From contig NZ_CANNDS010000005.1 in NCBI RefSeq assembly GCF_947503415.1, positions 186,001 through 250,000 of the forward strand: a stretch of DNA of 64,000 nucleotides. The letters run 5' to 3'. Positions 35,008 through 44,447 of the stretch are shown here, piece by piece; positions within the stretch are counted from its first letter, which is position 1, and the number at the start of each line of letters is the position of its first letter. The notes below the pieces were generated by a model that saw nothing but the letters and a program-made list of their open reading frames with translations, had not been told where the DNA came from and did no database searches. A program made the position numbers and the translations under genes. The stretch is from an uncultured Tateyamaria sp. (GTDB lineage Bacteria > Pseudomonadota > Alphaproteobacteria > Rhodobacterales > Rhodobacteraceae).

Positions 35008-36063
35008 TTACTCCTCCGATGTCTCAAGGCCGAGCCCGTGCAAACGACGTTGAACGGGAAAGATGTGGAGTCCTGTACGCTCTGACAGCAGCCCCCAAAG
35101 GCCGCGCGGCGCAACGAGCATGATGACAATCGCAAGCAGCCCAAGGCTGAGGAGATACCAACTGCCGAAATCTGCCAAAAGCGATTGCAGGACAACGAAA
35201 ATCAGGACGCCAAGGATTGGGCCTTCGATAGTACCAATGCCCCCGATGACCACGATAAAGATCACGTAGGCCGTCCAGTCGGTGACGCTGAAGGCTGCAT
35301 CGGGGCTGATGCGGGCCTTTTGCATATAGATAAGCCCACCTGCGAGACCCGTGCCAAAAGCAGAGGTCAGGAACACGACCCATTTCATGCGCGCGGCATC
35401 CACACCCACCGATTTGGCGGCCTCGATGTTGTCGCGTACAGCGGCAAGTGCTAGGCCTCGGCGGGTCCGTAACAGCCAGTATATCCCCGCGATCGTAGCG
35501 ACCGCGAGGGCAAGTGCCAGCCAATAGGCCAATACATCCCGCGCGGCCGAGGTTTTGATATTCAGCAGCGCCTTGATGCCGTCGACAAACCACATGTTAC
35601 CGGTCGCATCGCGCGGCAATGACGTGCCTGTCCCGCCGCCAAGGACCTTCCATTGCGCCACCAGCAGACGAACAACCTCAGCGATGACCCAGGTGCCGAT
35701 GGCGAAATATGCGCCGTTCAAACGGAAGGCGAAGAAGGCCGTGGGCACCGCAATGACAAGCGCTCCGAGACCGGAACAGAGGGTTGCCGCCACCGGATCC
35801 ACACCTCCAAGGATCACCACACCAAACAGCGTATAGGCACCCATGCCAACAAAGGCTTGCTGGCCGATGCTGACTAGGCCGCCGTAGCCGGCCAACAGGT
35901 TCCACAACTGCGCCAGAACCAGCATCGTAAGGATCGTGAACATGTCCTGGATCAGACCGCGACCTGCAAAAAAGGGCAGCAAGATCAAGCAAAACAGGAT
36001 GGCAGCCCCTAGCGCCGTCGAGACACCAGAGATAGTAGTGCGGGTTTGCACGAAATAGGTCAT
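35008..36063 (-). CDS. HAAT ABC transporter permease LivM (island operon B)
   Basis: Permease of 351 aa: LAQLWNLLAGYGGLVSIGQQAFVGMGAY, RTRRGLALAAVRDNIEAAKSVGVD and GGIGTIEGPILGVLIF. Paralogue of 27011-27973. Its start shares one base with the livH stop. Probably imports aromatic acids or phenolic compounds for the catabolic genes of the same operon. Confidence 0.92.
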   Translation of the reverse strand: MTYFVQTRTTISGVSTALGAAILFCLILLPFFAGRGLIQDMFTILTMLVLAQLWNLLAGYGGLVSIGQQAFVGMGAYTLFGVVILGGVDPVAATLCSGLGALVIAVPTAFFAFRLNGAYFAIGTWVIAEVVRLLVAQWKVLGGGTGTSLPRDATGNMWFVDGIKALLNIKTSAARDVLAYWLALALAVATIAGIYWLLRTRRGLALAAVRDNIEAAKSVGVDAARMKWVVFLTSAFGTGLAGGLIYMQKARISPDAAFSVTDWTAYVIFIVVIGGIGTIEGPILGVLIFVVLQSLLADFGSWYLLSLGLLAIVIMLVAPRGLWGLLSERTGLHIFPVQRRLHGLGLETSEE

Positions 36064-36926
36064 CAGTCATTTGCCCTTGGAAAGAGTCCACGCGGGCGGA
36101 TCAAGAGAACCACGAGGAACGCGATATGCCCTGCCAGGATCTGCCATTCGGGGTTGATTGCGGCACCGACTGTTTGGGCGACACCAATGATGATCCCTCC
36201 GATCAGCGTCCCCCAAAGTGATCCAAGCCCGCCGATGATCACAGCCTCGAAGGCATAGATCAGGCGCGCGGGGCCGATGTTCGGATCAAAGTTGGACCGC
36301 AGGCCAAGATAGAGCGCCGCAATCGTGACGATGATCATCGCAATGCCGGTCGCAACGGCGAAAACCTGGTTTGGTTTGATGCCCATCAGGCTTGCCGTCA
36401 CCGGATCATCGGAAGTGGCGCGGAAGGCGCGGCCGAGCGACGTACGGTAGAAGATCTGATTCAAACAGATAATCACCAATATCGCCGAGGCGAAGGTCAA
36501 GAGCGGCATAACACCAAGCGCGATTGACCCGATCTGAACGGATGCTGTGGTTAGCATATCGGTAGGAAGCCGCTGACTGTCGGCTGAGAAGCCCTCGAGC
36601 AGGGCGTTCTGCAAAACGACGGAAAGACCGAAGGTCACCAACAGAGGCGGTAGGATGTCATCGCCCAGCGTCCGGTTCAGCAGATGTTTTTGGAGCCCCC
36701 ACCCAAGCGCAAACATCAAAGGCATTGCAACCAGCACAGCGATGAATGGGGAAAGGCCCAATAGCGTGACCAAGACAAGGATTAGATAGGCCCCCATCAC
36801 GATCAGATCGCCATGCGCCAAGTTGACCAGCCGCATTATTCCAAAAACCAAGCTGAGCCCGGCCGCAAACAATGCATAGAGCCCGCCCAAAAGTATGCCT
36901 TGTGCGATTGTATCGACCCAAATCAT
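36063..36926 (-). CDS. HAAT ABC transporter permease LivH (island operon B)
   Basis: Permease of 287 aa with GGLYALFAAGLSLVFGIMRLVNLAHGDLIVMGAY and VIIGGLGSLWGTLIGGIIIG. It overlaps livF by 4 bp and livM by 1 bp. In operon B the ATPase genes precede the permeases. Confidence 0.92.
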   Translation of the reverse strand: MIWVDTIAQGILLGGLYALFAAGLSLVFGIMRLVNLAHGDLIVMGAYLILVLVTLLGLSPFIAVLVAMPLMFALGWGLQKHLLNRTLGDDILPPLLVTFGLSVVLQNALLEGFSADSQRLPTDMLTTASVQIGSIALGVMPLLTFASAILVIICLNQIFYRTSLGRAFRATSDDPVTASLMGIKPNQVFAVATGIAMIIVTIAALYLGLRSNFDPNIGPARLIYAFEAVIIGGLGSLWGTLIGGIIIGVAQTVGAAINPEWQILAGHIAFLVVLLIRPRGLFPRAND

Positions 36927-37630
36927 GCTACTGCTCCAAAGTAGGCATCATGAATGGCGTCTCGGCTCAGACTGGCCGGCGTTCCCGACAGCGTGACCTG
37001 CCCTTCCATCATGCAATAGACCCGGTCAGCCACTGCCATGGCTTGCCCGATGTCCTGTTCAACTACGATCAGCGAGGCACCGGCAGCCTTGATCGCGGGC
37101 ACTGCTTTGTAGATGTCCTTGATCACTACGGGGGCGAGGCCAAGACTGATTTCATCACACAAAAGAACACGAGGGTTGCTCATCAGCGCGCGTCCAATTG
37201 CCACCATTTGTTGCTGGCCGCCGGATAAGGCAGTGCCCGGATTTGTCCGCTTGGCGCGCAAGATTGGGAAAAGATTGTAAACCGTATCCAGGGTCCAATG
37301 CCCTTCGCCCTTGCGACCATAGGCACCGATCAGCAAGTTTTCTTCTACACTGAGTGAAGGGAATAGCCTGCGCCCTTCGGGCACCATGGCCAGGCCTTTA
37401 GCCATGATCTCATCGGCGGGTCGATCACCAATTGCCGCTCCGTCAAATTTTATGGCTTGCGCGGCATTCCTGAGCACACCGGAGATTGACCGCATAAGCG
37501 TCGTTTTACCCGCTCCGTTGGCACCGATGATCGCAACAACCTCGGCCTCGTTCAGCGTGATATCCACCCCGAAGAGCGCTTGAAAATCACCGTAGTGGGC
37601 AATCAGTTCATCCGTTTGCAACAGGGCCAT
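36923..37630 (-). CDS. HAAT ABC transporter ATP-binding protein LivF (island operon B)
   Basis: ATPase of 235 aa. Walker A GANGAGKTT (Lys present), VPEGRRLFPSLSVEENLLIG, SGGQQQMVAIGRALM and Walker B VLLCDEISLGLAP. It shares one base with the livG gene stop. Strong similarity to 29584-30297. Confidence 0.93.
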   Translation of the reverse strand: MALLQTDELIAHYGDFQALFGVDITLNEAEVVAIIGANGAGKTTLMRSISGVLRNAAQAIKFDGAAIGDRPADEIMAKGLAMVPEGRRLFPSLSVEENLLIGAYGRKGEGHWTLDTVYNLFPILRAKRTNPGTALSGGQQQMVAIGRALMSNPRVLLCDEISLGLAPVVIKDIYKAVPAIKAAGASLIVVEQDIGQAMAVADRVYCMMEGQVTLSGTPASLSRDAIHDAYFGAVA

Positions 37631-38346
37631 CAGACTTCAATCCCCAGATAGATTTCCTGAACCTGCTTGCTGGCCATGATTTCGTCTGGATCGCCGATAC
37701 CAATGACCCTGCCAAAGTCCAGAACCAGCAATCGTTCGACGACTGAAGTCAGTGCGTGCAGGACATGCTCTATCCAGATGATCGTCACGCCCTGGCCGTG
37801 GATGTCCTTGATGGTGGCAATCAGGGCCTGACATTCACCCTCGGTCAGGCCGCCTGCGATCTCGTCGAGCAACAACAACTTGGGTTGCGTGGCCATCGCG
37901 CGCGACAGCTCAAGGCGCTTGCGTTCCAACAGAGACAGGTGAGACGCGGGCGTATTGGCCCGTTCGATCAATTCGGTGCGTTTCAGAATGTCGACGCAGT
38001 CTTCAAGCACGGTGGTCTCAGAAAGGTTGCGGCCATGCGTGGCGGCGACGACAAGGTTTTCATAAACCGTGAGGGTCCCGAAAGGCTGTGGGATCTGGAA
38101 AGACCGGCCAATTCCCGTCAGACAACGTTCCATCGCGGAAACGTTTGTTACATCGCGGCCTTCGAAATGAACGCTGCCCGCGTTGGCGCGCAAATTGCCT
38201 GTGATCAAGTTAAACAACGTCGACTTGCCCGCGCCATTTGGCCCGATAATGCCCAAGGCCTGCCCGGCCGGCACATCAAAGCTGACATCATCCGAGACGG
38301 TCAGCGCACCAAAGGACTTGGACACGTTCTTAAGCGATAAAATCAT
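37630..38346 (-). CDS. HAAT ABC transporter ATP-binding protein LivG (island operon B)
   Basis: ATPase of 238 aa. Walker A GPNGAGKST, GIGRSFQIPQPFGTLTVYENL and Walker B LLLLDEIAGGLTEGE. It lies 46 bp downstream of the receptor gene in operon B and immediately precedes livF. Confidence 0.93.
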   Translation of the reverse strand: MILSLKNVSKSFGALTVSDDVSFDVPAGQALGIIGPNGAGKSTLFNLITGNLRANAGSVHFEGRDVTNVSAMERCLTGIGRSFQIPQPFGTLTVYENLVVAATHGRNLSETTVLEDCVDILKRTELIERANTPASHLSLLERKRLELSRAMATQPKLLLLDEIAGGLTEGECQALIATIKDIHGQGVTIIWIEHVLHALTSVVERLLVLDFGRVIGIGDPDEIMASKQVQEIYLGIEV

Positions 38347-38392
38347 GGCTGTTTCCCTCGAGGGGCGGGCCGAAACCCGCCCTGACCGTTGG

Positions 38393-39667
38393 TCAAACGA
38401 TTGCTTCCATTGTTCCTGCGGTCGGGATGTCGGTATGGTCCGAGTTGTCCACGATCACCAACTCATAGGAGCCATCATTCTGGAGCCGCCACTGTCCACC
38501 CACGAGGGGTGTTTTGGCCACATTCTGTGCCGCAAAGGGCGGCAGGCCTGCACCATCGAATGCGATACGCCCGACGACCGATTTCAATTCGGTGGAGGCG
38601 ATAGCGGAGGCCACTTTGTCGACATTACCGCTATCATCAACTCGAGCCATGACGTCTGAAGCCATCTCGAAGAGAGCATGGACAAATCCAATTGGCTGCG
38701 TCCACGGTCGCCCCGTCGCCGCCATGTAGTCCGCGGCAACACCTGCGGCAGTCTGCCCAGTAAGAGATGAATCGAACGGATGGAACGGTGACCACCAAAC
38801 TTCGGAACTCAGATTGTGGCCTTGATCGCCTAGCGCCTCAACTGCTTGTGGAAACAAGATAGCTTTGCCAATGCTAGCCGCCTTTGGCGTGTAGCCTTGT
38901 TGCTTGGCTTGCGTCCAAAATGTGGTGAAGTCCGGTGGGATCGGTACGCCGGTAATGATTTCGCAGTTCGCGGCCTTGAATGCATTGATTTGCGCACTGA
39001 AGTCGTCGGTTAGGTTCTGATAGCGGCCGGTATCGGTCAGTTGGTAACCTTGTGCTTCAAGCACCGGCGGAAAGCCTAGATTAGGGTCGCCCCATGCATT
39101 GCCATCTCCGTCGTTTGGGAAAATCGCCCCGACGCTTTTGTTCGTCTCAAGTTGATTCCACATCGCGGTAAAGACGCTGATGACGTCCTCTAAACCCCAG
39201 AAAAAGTGAAAGCTGAAATCAAAGGGTCGCCATGATCCCGGATCGCCCGGGTTCCCCTGCTGCCCAATGAAATAGGGTTGCCAGGGTGCGAGGGTCGAGA
39301 TGACGGGTATCTCCTCGGCTTCACAGGTTGTCGCGACGGGATTGGTAGTTTCTGGTGTCGAAGCAACAAGCATCATATCGATCCCGTCATCGATAATCAG
39401 CTCACGCGCCACCTCCGCAGCCCTGTTCGGATTGGACTGACTATCTTTGACGATCACTTCAAAATTTGCATCGGCGCCCGACGCCAAGAATGTGTCGATG
39501 ACGAATTGGTCTGCCTCTGAAAACGCCGCGAGTGGTCCAGATTGAGGGCTGACATAGCCCAGCTTGATTTTCGCGCCCTGTGCCAGAGCCGGGGCTGCCA
39601 GTCCGCCAGCGGCCAAAGTTAGGCTTGAAGCCATACCGGACTTGATAATTTTGCGTCGTGTGAACAT
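38393..39667 (-). CDS. HAAT ABC transporter substrate-binding protein, Tat signal (operon B)
   Basis: Receptor of 424 aa with a twin-arginine signal (FTRRKIIKSG) and cleavage near ALAQG (about residue 31). The mature start is IKLGYVSPQSGPLAAFSEAD. It is paralogous to the receptor at 31594-32865. It follows the thiolase gene in the 11-gene operon B, which puts uptake and breakdown of the ligand under one promoter. Confidence 0.92.
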   Translation of the reverse strand: MFTRRKIIKSGMASSLTLAAGGLAAPALAQGAKIKLGYVSPQSGPLAAFSEADQFVIDTFLASGADANFEVIVKDSQSNPNRAAEVARELIIDDGIDMMLVASTPETTNPVATTCEAEEIPVISTLAPWQPYFIGQQGNPGDPGSWRPFDFSFHFFWGLEDVISVFTAMWNQLETNKSVGAIFPNDGDGNAWGDPNLGFPPVLEAQGYQLTDTGRYQNLTDDFSAQINAFKAANCEIITGVPIPPDFTTFWTQAKQQGYTPKAASIGKAILFPQAVEALGDQGHNLSSEVWWSPFHPFDSSLTGQTAAGVAADYMAATGRPWTQPIGFVHALFEMASDVMARVDDSGNVDKVASAIASTELKSVVGRIAFDGAGLPPFAAQNVAKTPLVGGQWRLQNDGSYELVIVDNSDHTDIPTAGTMEAIV

Positions 39668-39709
39668 GATTTCCTCCCAGAATTCATTGTTGGTTGCTTT
39701 GGTTCGTTG

Positions 39710-40918
39710 TCAGACGCCCTCCAGCGCCATGGCGATCCCCTGCCCCACCCCGATGCACATCGTGGCAAGGCCAGTGCCGCCGCCGTTTGCCCTAAGTTCT
39801 AGTGCGAGTGTTCCCGCCAAGCGGGCGCCGGACATCCCCAACGGGTGTCCCAGTGCGATGGCACCTCCGTTTGGATTTACGTGACCCGCATCGTCGGAAA
39901 GGCCGAGGTTACGGAGCACCGCGAGCGCTTGGCTCGCGAATGCCTCGTTCAGTTCGACGAAGTCAAAGTCAGAAGGTTGCGTCCCAATTTGGTCGCACAG
40001 CTTCTTCGTCGCAGGTGCGGGACCAATACCCATCAGTCGCGGCTCCACACCGGCGGTAGCACCACCGACAATGCGGGCAATGGGTGCAAGACCATGAATA
40101 CTCACGGCCTCTTGTGAGGCCAAAAGCAATGCCGCGGCACCATCGTTGACACCAGAAGCATTTCCAGCGGTTACCGACCCCCCAGTTCGGAACGGTGCCC
40201 GCAACCCTGAGAGCGTGTCGAGCGCGGTAGGCCTTGGATGCTCGTCGGTATCGACGATGCGCACATCACCTTTGCCACCTTTGACGCTGACCGGCACGAT
40301 TTCCTTCGTCAGCCGACCGCTTTTTTGTGCGATTTCGACGCGCTGCTGCGACCTGAACGCAAACGCGTCTTGATCCTCGCGCGAAACGTTAAATGCCTCG
40401 GCTACATTCTCAGCTGTTTCCGGCATTGAATCCACGCCGTGCGCCGCCTGCATCTCAGGATTGACGAAACGCCATCCGATCGTCGTGTCGTATACTTCGG
40501 CATTGCGCGAAAACCCGGTCATTGCCTTCGGCATGACGAAGGGCGCGCGCGACATACTTTCGACCCCGCCAGCGATGGCTAAATCGTATGCACCCGTCTG
40601 TATCGACCGCGCCGCATACATGACGGCATCCAACCCGGACCCACACAGCCGATTGAGCGTGGTTCCTGGCACTGAAACCGGCAGGCCAGCCAGTAACAAA
40701 GACATGCGCGCGACGTTCCGGTTGTCGTCGCCAGCTTGATTTGCGCATCCCAGTACGACCTCGCCGATATGCGCAGATTCGATGTGCGGTGCCCGCTCCA
40801 TCAGTGTTCTGATTGGAATGGCGGCCAAATCGTCGGCGCGGACCGCTGACAGCGCTCCGCCATAGCGACCAATAGGCGTCCGGATATAGTCGCAGATGAA
40901 GACGTCCTGCATCATCAT
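39710..40918 (-). CDS. pcaF: 3-oxoadipyl-CoA thiolase
   Basis: Thiolase of 400-402 aa. The N-terminus QDVFICDYIRTPIGRYGGALSAVRADDLAA is characteristic of the PcaF/PaaJ group. The nucleophilic Cys lies in TLNRLCGSGLDAV, the His in GGAIALGHPLGMSGAR and the second Cys in TMCIGVGQG. It splits 3-oxoadipyl-CoA into succinyl-CoA and acetyl-CoA. Three ATG codons in a row at the start; the first overlaps the stop of the maleylacetate reductase gene. Confidence 0.94.
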   Translation of the reverse strand: MMMQDVFICDYIRTPIGRYGGALSAVRADDLAAIPIRTLMERAPHIESAHIGEVVLGCANQAGDDNRNVARMSLLLAGLPVSVPGTTLNRLCGSGLDAVMYAARSIQTGAYDLAIAGGVESMSRAPFVMPKAMTGFSRNAEVYDTTIGWRFVNPEMQAAHGVDSMPETAENVAEAFNVSREDQDAFAFRSQQRVEIAQKSGRLTKEIVPVSVKGGKGDVRIVDTDEHPRPTALDTLSGLRAPFRTGGSVTAGNASGVNDGAAALLLASQEAVSIHGLAPIARIVGGATAGVEPRLMGIGPAPATKKLCDQIGTQPSDFDFVELNEAFASQALAVLRNLGLSDDAGHVNPNGGAIALGHPLGMSGARLAGTLALELRANGGGTGLATMCIGVGQGIAMALEGV

Positions 40919-41970
40919 CTCTCCGGACGATCGCCGTGCAGCGCGCGCGATAGAATGGATGTGATATCTTCTGCATCAAACGACCGCGGATTCCAGTAAG
41001 GGTTCTCCATGACTATGTCGGTTGCGCGGGGCACATCGGCGTCTGCAAATCCGAGCGCCGACAGGGCCAGAGGCGCATCAAGCTCCCTGGCTAGGTCATA
41101 AAGCGCCTGCCCCGGTTGTGTTCCACCCAACGCGCGGTTGACCGCAGCCAGCCGCCCATCGGATCCGTTAAAGGCTGCCGCGTGCGGGAGAATGACCGTG
41201 TGCGTGGCTGCGTGCGGTAAGTTGAAACTACCGCCAAGCACATGGCAAAGTTTGTGGTGAAGCGCCATGGAGACCTGTCCCAGGCAAGTCCCGCAGGCCC
41301 AGGCACCAAAGAATGCGTCACTGCGCGCGGCGAGATCATCTGGGGTCGTCTTCAGGGTTCTGAGGGCTTGACCAAAAGCGGCAATACCACGTTCCGCCAA
41401 GACTTCGACAACAGGATTGCGATCCTTTGCATAAAGCGCCTCGACCGCATGGGCCATTGCATTCATCGCTGACGTCACCGTCATCGGCCACGGCAAACTG
41501 AGTGTCAAATCCACGTCGTAAATGACCGAAGCGGGAAGAATGCGCGGATCGCGCCGCGTGACTTTCTTGCCATTGGCTGTTTCGCCTAGGATTGGGGTCA
41601 TTTCCGACCCCGCATAACTTGTCGGGATTGCGATCTGATGCTTTCCAGTTCGCACTGAAAGGGCCTTTCCAAGACCGATTGTCGACCCGCCACCGATTGC
41701 CAAAATGCCATCCGCTTTCAGCGACTTCATCACCTCCATCGCGTTCTCGGTAACTTCTGTTGGCGTGTGCATCGCCGCTTTTGAGAATATGCCAGCGACC
41801 AATTGTCCTGCCGATTTGGCAACGGTCTCCGCCTGATCTGCCTGTTCGGGTGTCGAGAGAACCAAAAGGCGCTTTAACCCAAGGCGGCCGGCTTCCTCCG
41901 GTATTGCGGCGACAGTGCCTGAGCCGAAGATGACACGCGATTTTTGCGGCTCATATGTGAAAGCTTGCAT
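40915..41970 (-). CDS. Maleylacetate reductase
   Basis: Iron-type alcohol dehydrogenase family protein of 351 aa reducing maleylacetate to 3-oxoadipate with NAD(P)H. It shows FTYEPQKSRVIFGSGT at the N-terminus, GGGSTIGLGKALS (nucleotide binding), PTSYAGSEMTPI and the metal-site region ALHHKLCHVLGG with PHAATHTVILPH. Maleylacetate reductases also remove halogen at C2 of substituted maleylacetates, relevant to a haloaromatic pathway. Start ATG at 41970 just after the CoA-transferase B stop. Confidence 0.94.
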   Translation of the reverse strand: MQAFTYEPQKSRVIFGSGTVAAIPEEAGRLGLKRLLVLSTPEQADQAETVAKSAGQLVAGIFSKAAMHTPTEVTENAMEVMKSLKADGILAIGGGSTIGLGKALSVRTGKHQIAIPTSYAGSEMTPILGETANGKKVTRRDPRILPASVIYDVDLTLSLPWPMTVTSAMNAMAHAVEALYAKDRNPVVEVLAERGIAAFGQALRTLKTTPDDLAARSDAFFGAWACGTCLGQVSMALHHKLCHVLGGSFNLPHAATHTVILPHAAAFNGSDGRLAAVNRALGGTQPGQALYDLARELDAPLALSALGFADADVPRATDIVMENPYWNPRSFDAEDITSILSRALHGDRPER

Positions 41971-41977
41971 TGGTCTG

Positions 41978-42784
41978 TCATTCCTTTTTTGCGCTGGCCG
42001 AGCGTGCGTGCAGGGCGCGCAGTGTCTCAATTTCGGTTTGTGAAGGTGTTGGCGTTGTCACGACTGTGGGCGCAAACTGCGGGGTCCAGCCGACGCTTGC
42101 CGCCACATCATCACGCGCGACGCCGGGATGCAGGGACATCACGGTGAACTCAGCGTGCGCAGCCTCAAACGCCGGATCGATGACATTTCGCCCCACAAGG
42201 TCGCGCATTTCCCAGATCGCAAGATCGGTGACCAACTTAGTCGGCCCCTGCGTGTGCACACCATAGGCGGCACGGCTTTCGCCCGGCTTGCCCTGTCCAA
42301 GGCTGGTCAGAAAGTCGATCTTGTCGACGAAGGTACGCTTGGATTGCTCCGCAATGATAAAGACCTGTTTGGCCTGCGTTGCGATTTCGGGGGCGCCACC
42401 GCCGCCGGGAAGGCGGACCTTGGGCGCGTCATAGCTCCCAATCACGGTTGTGTTCAGATTGCCCCGTCGGTCCAGTTGCGCTGCACCCAGAAACCCGATG
42501 GATATACGGCCACCCTGCAGCCAATAGTGAAACATTTCCGGGACAGAGACTGTTGTTAGCGCCGTATCGTGCAATTCACCATCGCCAATTGACAGCGGCA
42601 ATCGGTCAGGTCGTGTAGCTATCGTTCCCGACTCGTAGATCAACGTGATGTCGGGCGCATGGGTCAGGCGCGCGAGATTACAGGCTGCGGAAGGCGCGCC
42701 TATGCCAACAAAACAAACATCGTTGTTAGTCAAAAGCCGTGCGGCGGCGATCGTCATGTATTCTTTTGGTGAGACGCCCGTCAT
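41978..42784 (-). CDS. 3-oxoadipate CoA-transferase subunit B (CatJ type)
   Basis: Family I CoA-transferase beta subunit of 268 aa, of the glutaconate-CoA-transferase/CatJ type (about 260 aa) and not the shorter PcaJ type. Visible blocks: VGIGAPSAACNLARLTHAPDITLIYESG, FLGAAQLDRRGNLNTT, LPGGGGAPEIA and VTDLAIWE. The ATG overlaps the subunit A stop (ATGA), as expected for an obligate heteromer. Confidence 0.9.
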   Translation of the reverse strand: MTGVSPKEYMTIAAARLLTNNDVCFVGIGAPSAACNLARLTHAPDITLIYESGTIATRPDRLPLSIGDGELHDTALTTVSVPEMFHYWLQGGRISIGFLGAAQLDRRGNLNTTVIGSYDAPKVRLPGGGGAPEIATQAKQVFIIAEQSKRTFVDKIDFLTSLGQGKPGESRAAYGVHTQGPTKLVTDLAIWEMRDLVGRNVIDPAFEAAHAEFTVMSLHPGVARDDVAASVGWTPQFAPTVVTTPTPSQTEIETLRALHARSASAKKE

Positions 42785-43644
42785 GTCGTGGCCCCTGCGG
42801 TCAGGTGCGACGTGTTTTTCGCTACAGGCGTCTGCAGTACATTGGCGTCGATCCAAGCCGTGAAACGGTCACGGTCCGCCGAGATATTGCTCCATTCGAG
42901 GTAAAAATCATTGTCGCGGGGGTAGAACCCCGTGGCATAGCTAGGCGTGGCACCGCCGGGCACATGACAAACGGCGGCAATACTCCAGTTTGGAAGGACG
43001 CATGCGTTGCTGGAAAGCTCAGAATACTCCCGCAGATCGTCGACCACCTCTTCGACGGTGACGATTGCAGTCTTGGCCGCAAGGACCGCTTCTTTCTGAA
43101 CACCGACGATACCGTCGATCATGACATTTCCTGCGCGGTCAGCGCGTTGGGCATGAATAATGGTGACGTCCGGTCGGAGTGACGGGACACAAGCCAAGCG
43201 TTCGTTTGTGAACGGACACATCACAAAGCAGATGTTGGAGTTGACGGTCACAAGATCAGTGCCACGATAACCGCGAAAGGTTGCACTCGGCATGTTTGAC
43301 GCCCCCGCATGGTAGGCGTTTGCCATCGCGGCGTGGCTATGTTCCTCTAGCGCGAGCGTGTTTGGCCAGCCATTCTCGACAGCGTCGCGAACCCTGTGCA
43401 GAAGACCCGCACCAGGATTGCCCGCATATGAAAACACGAGCTTTTTGGCCGCGCCTACGCCGACGAGCTGGTCGTAAATAATGTCTGGCGTCATCCTGAT
43501 CAGGGTCAGTTCACGAATGCCCTGACGAATGATCTCGTGCCCGGCCTCGAAGGGGATCAGATGTGTGAACCCTTCGAGCGCAACGGACATGCTATCCTTC
43601 ACGTGCGTTTGGATGGCTTCGGCAAGTGGTACGAGCTTTGGCAT
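42781..43644 (-). CDS. 3-oxoadipate CoA-transferase subunit A (CatI type)
   Basis: Family I CoA-transferase alpha subunit of 287 aa (CatI is about 282 aa). Blocks: MSVALEGFTHLIPFEAGHEIIRQ, YAGNPGAGLLHRVRDAVENGWP and HAQRADRAGNVMIDG. With subunit B it should transfer CoA from succinyl-CoA to 3-oxoadipate. The start at 43644 follows the nitroreductase-family stop by 7 bp. Substrate assignment relies on the adjoining maleylacetate reductase and thiolase genes. Confidence 0.9.
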   Translation of the reverse strand: MPKLVPLAEAIQTHVKDSMSVALEGFTHLIPFEAGHEIIRQGIRELTLIRMTPDIIYDQLVGVGAAKKLVFSYAGNPGAGLLHRVRDAVENGWPNTLALEEHSHAAMANAYHAGASNMPSATFRGYRGTDLVTVNSNICFVMCPFTNERLACVPSLRPDVTIIHAQRADRAGNVMIDGIVGVQKEAVLAAKTAIVTVEEVVDDLREYSELSSNACVLPNWSIAAVCHVPGGATPSYATGFYPRDNDFYLEWSNISADRDRFTAWIDANVLQTPVAKNTSHLTAGATT

Positions 43645-43651
43645 GGGATTT

Positions 43652-44302
43652 TCAGATGATCTTGGCGACGTCGTCAAACGGCAAGCGGGGCAGCCGTCGG
43701 AACAGCTTTTCTTCGTCCCCGTAACCAAGATTGCACAAAAAATTGGTCTTCCAAGTCGTGCCCGACAAGAAAGCCTCGTCGACGGCGGCGGGGTTAAAGC
43801 CGGACATCGGCCCAGTATCCAGACCCAGTGCGCGGGCAGCGATCAGGAAATACGCCCCCTGCATGGACCCGTTGCGAAAGGCGTTTCCAGCCGCCATCTC
43901 CGGGTTCCCGGCGAACATGTCGCGCGCGTTGGGGTTGGGTGGAAACACTGCGGGAAGCTGTTCATAGAATTCGGTGTCGAAGGCAATGATCGCAGTGACC
44001 GGCGCGGACATCATCTTCGCTTGGTTAGGTTCCATCAGCGCAGGACGCAGTTTTTCTTTCGCGTCAGCACTTCGAACAAAGACGAAGCGCCCCGGCTGTT
44101 GGTTCATGCTCGTCGGACCCCATTTTGCGAGGTCGTAGAGCTCTTTTAGAGTGTCATCGCTCACATCGCGGTCTTGAAATCCATAATGCGTTCTACCGTC
44201 CCGTAACAGCAGGTCCAGCGTGGCCGGATCCGCCGTCAAAATGCGCTCTCTCAGGTCGCGTACATCGTTGCGCGCCTGCGCGTCCAGCTTATCGGTATCC
44301 AT
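43652..44302 (-). CDS. Nitroreductase-family protein (RutE/HadB-like)
   Basis: FMN-dependent reductase family protein of 216 aa with DLAKWGPTSMNQQPGRFVFVRS, QGAYFLIAARALGLDTGPMSGF and a C-terminal GYGDEEKLFRRLPRLPFDDV, typical of the malonic-semialdehyde-reductase-like (RutE) branch. In trichlorophenol pathways a related protein (TcpB/HadB) reduces quinone intermediates; position as first gene of operon B fits such a role, though RutE-type aldehyde reduction is also possible. A GAGGAAAG ribosome-binding site precedes the ATG. Confidence 0.85.
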   Translation of the reverse strand: MDTDKLDAQARNDVRDLRERILTADPATLDLLLRDGRTHYGFQDRDVSDDTLKELYDLAKWGPTSMNQQPGRFVFVRSADAKEKLRPALMEPNQAKMMSAPVTAIIAFDTEFYEQLPAVFPPNPNARDMFAGNPEMAAGNAFRNGSMQGAYFLIAARALGLDTGPMSGFNPAAVDEAFLSGTTWKTNFLCNLGYGDEEKLFRRLPRLPFDDVAKII

Positions 44303-44320
44303 TTGTCTTTCCTCACTTTT

Positions 44321-44335
44321 GTTCGATAATCGAAC
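44321..44335. promoter_or_regulatory. IclR-type operator candidate GTTCG-N5-CGAAC (site 2)
   Basis: GTTCGATAATCGAAC, a perfect palindrome, 19 bp upstream of the nitroreductase-family start of operon B. It is one base from the known PcaU/PobR-type recognition sequence GTTCGATAATCGCAC. The obvious cognate protein is the IclR regulator encoded at 48058-48870. Confidence 0.7.
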
Positions 44336-44447
44336 ATTTTAATCTGCCGAACTTTTGGGCAGGTTCAGCAGTTTTGCTATTTTTGTAGTAATCGTTCTTG
44401 ACGGACGATTCTTTTTTTGTCAACATCATTACATAAACAAATAATCG

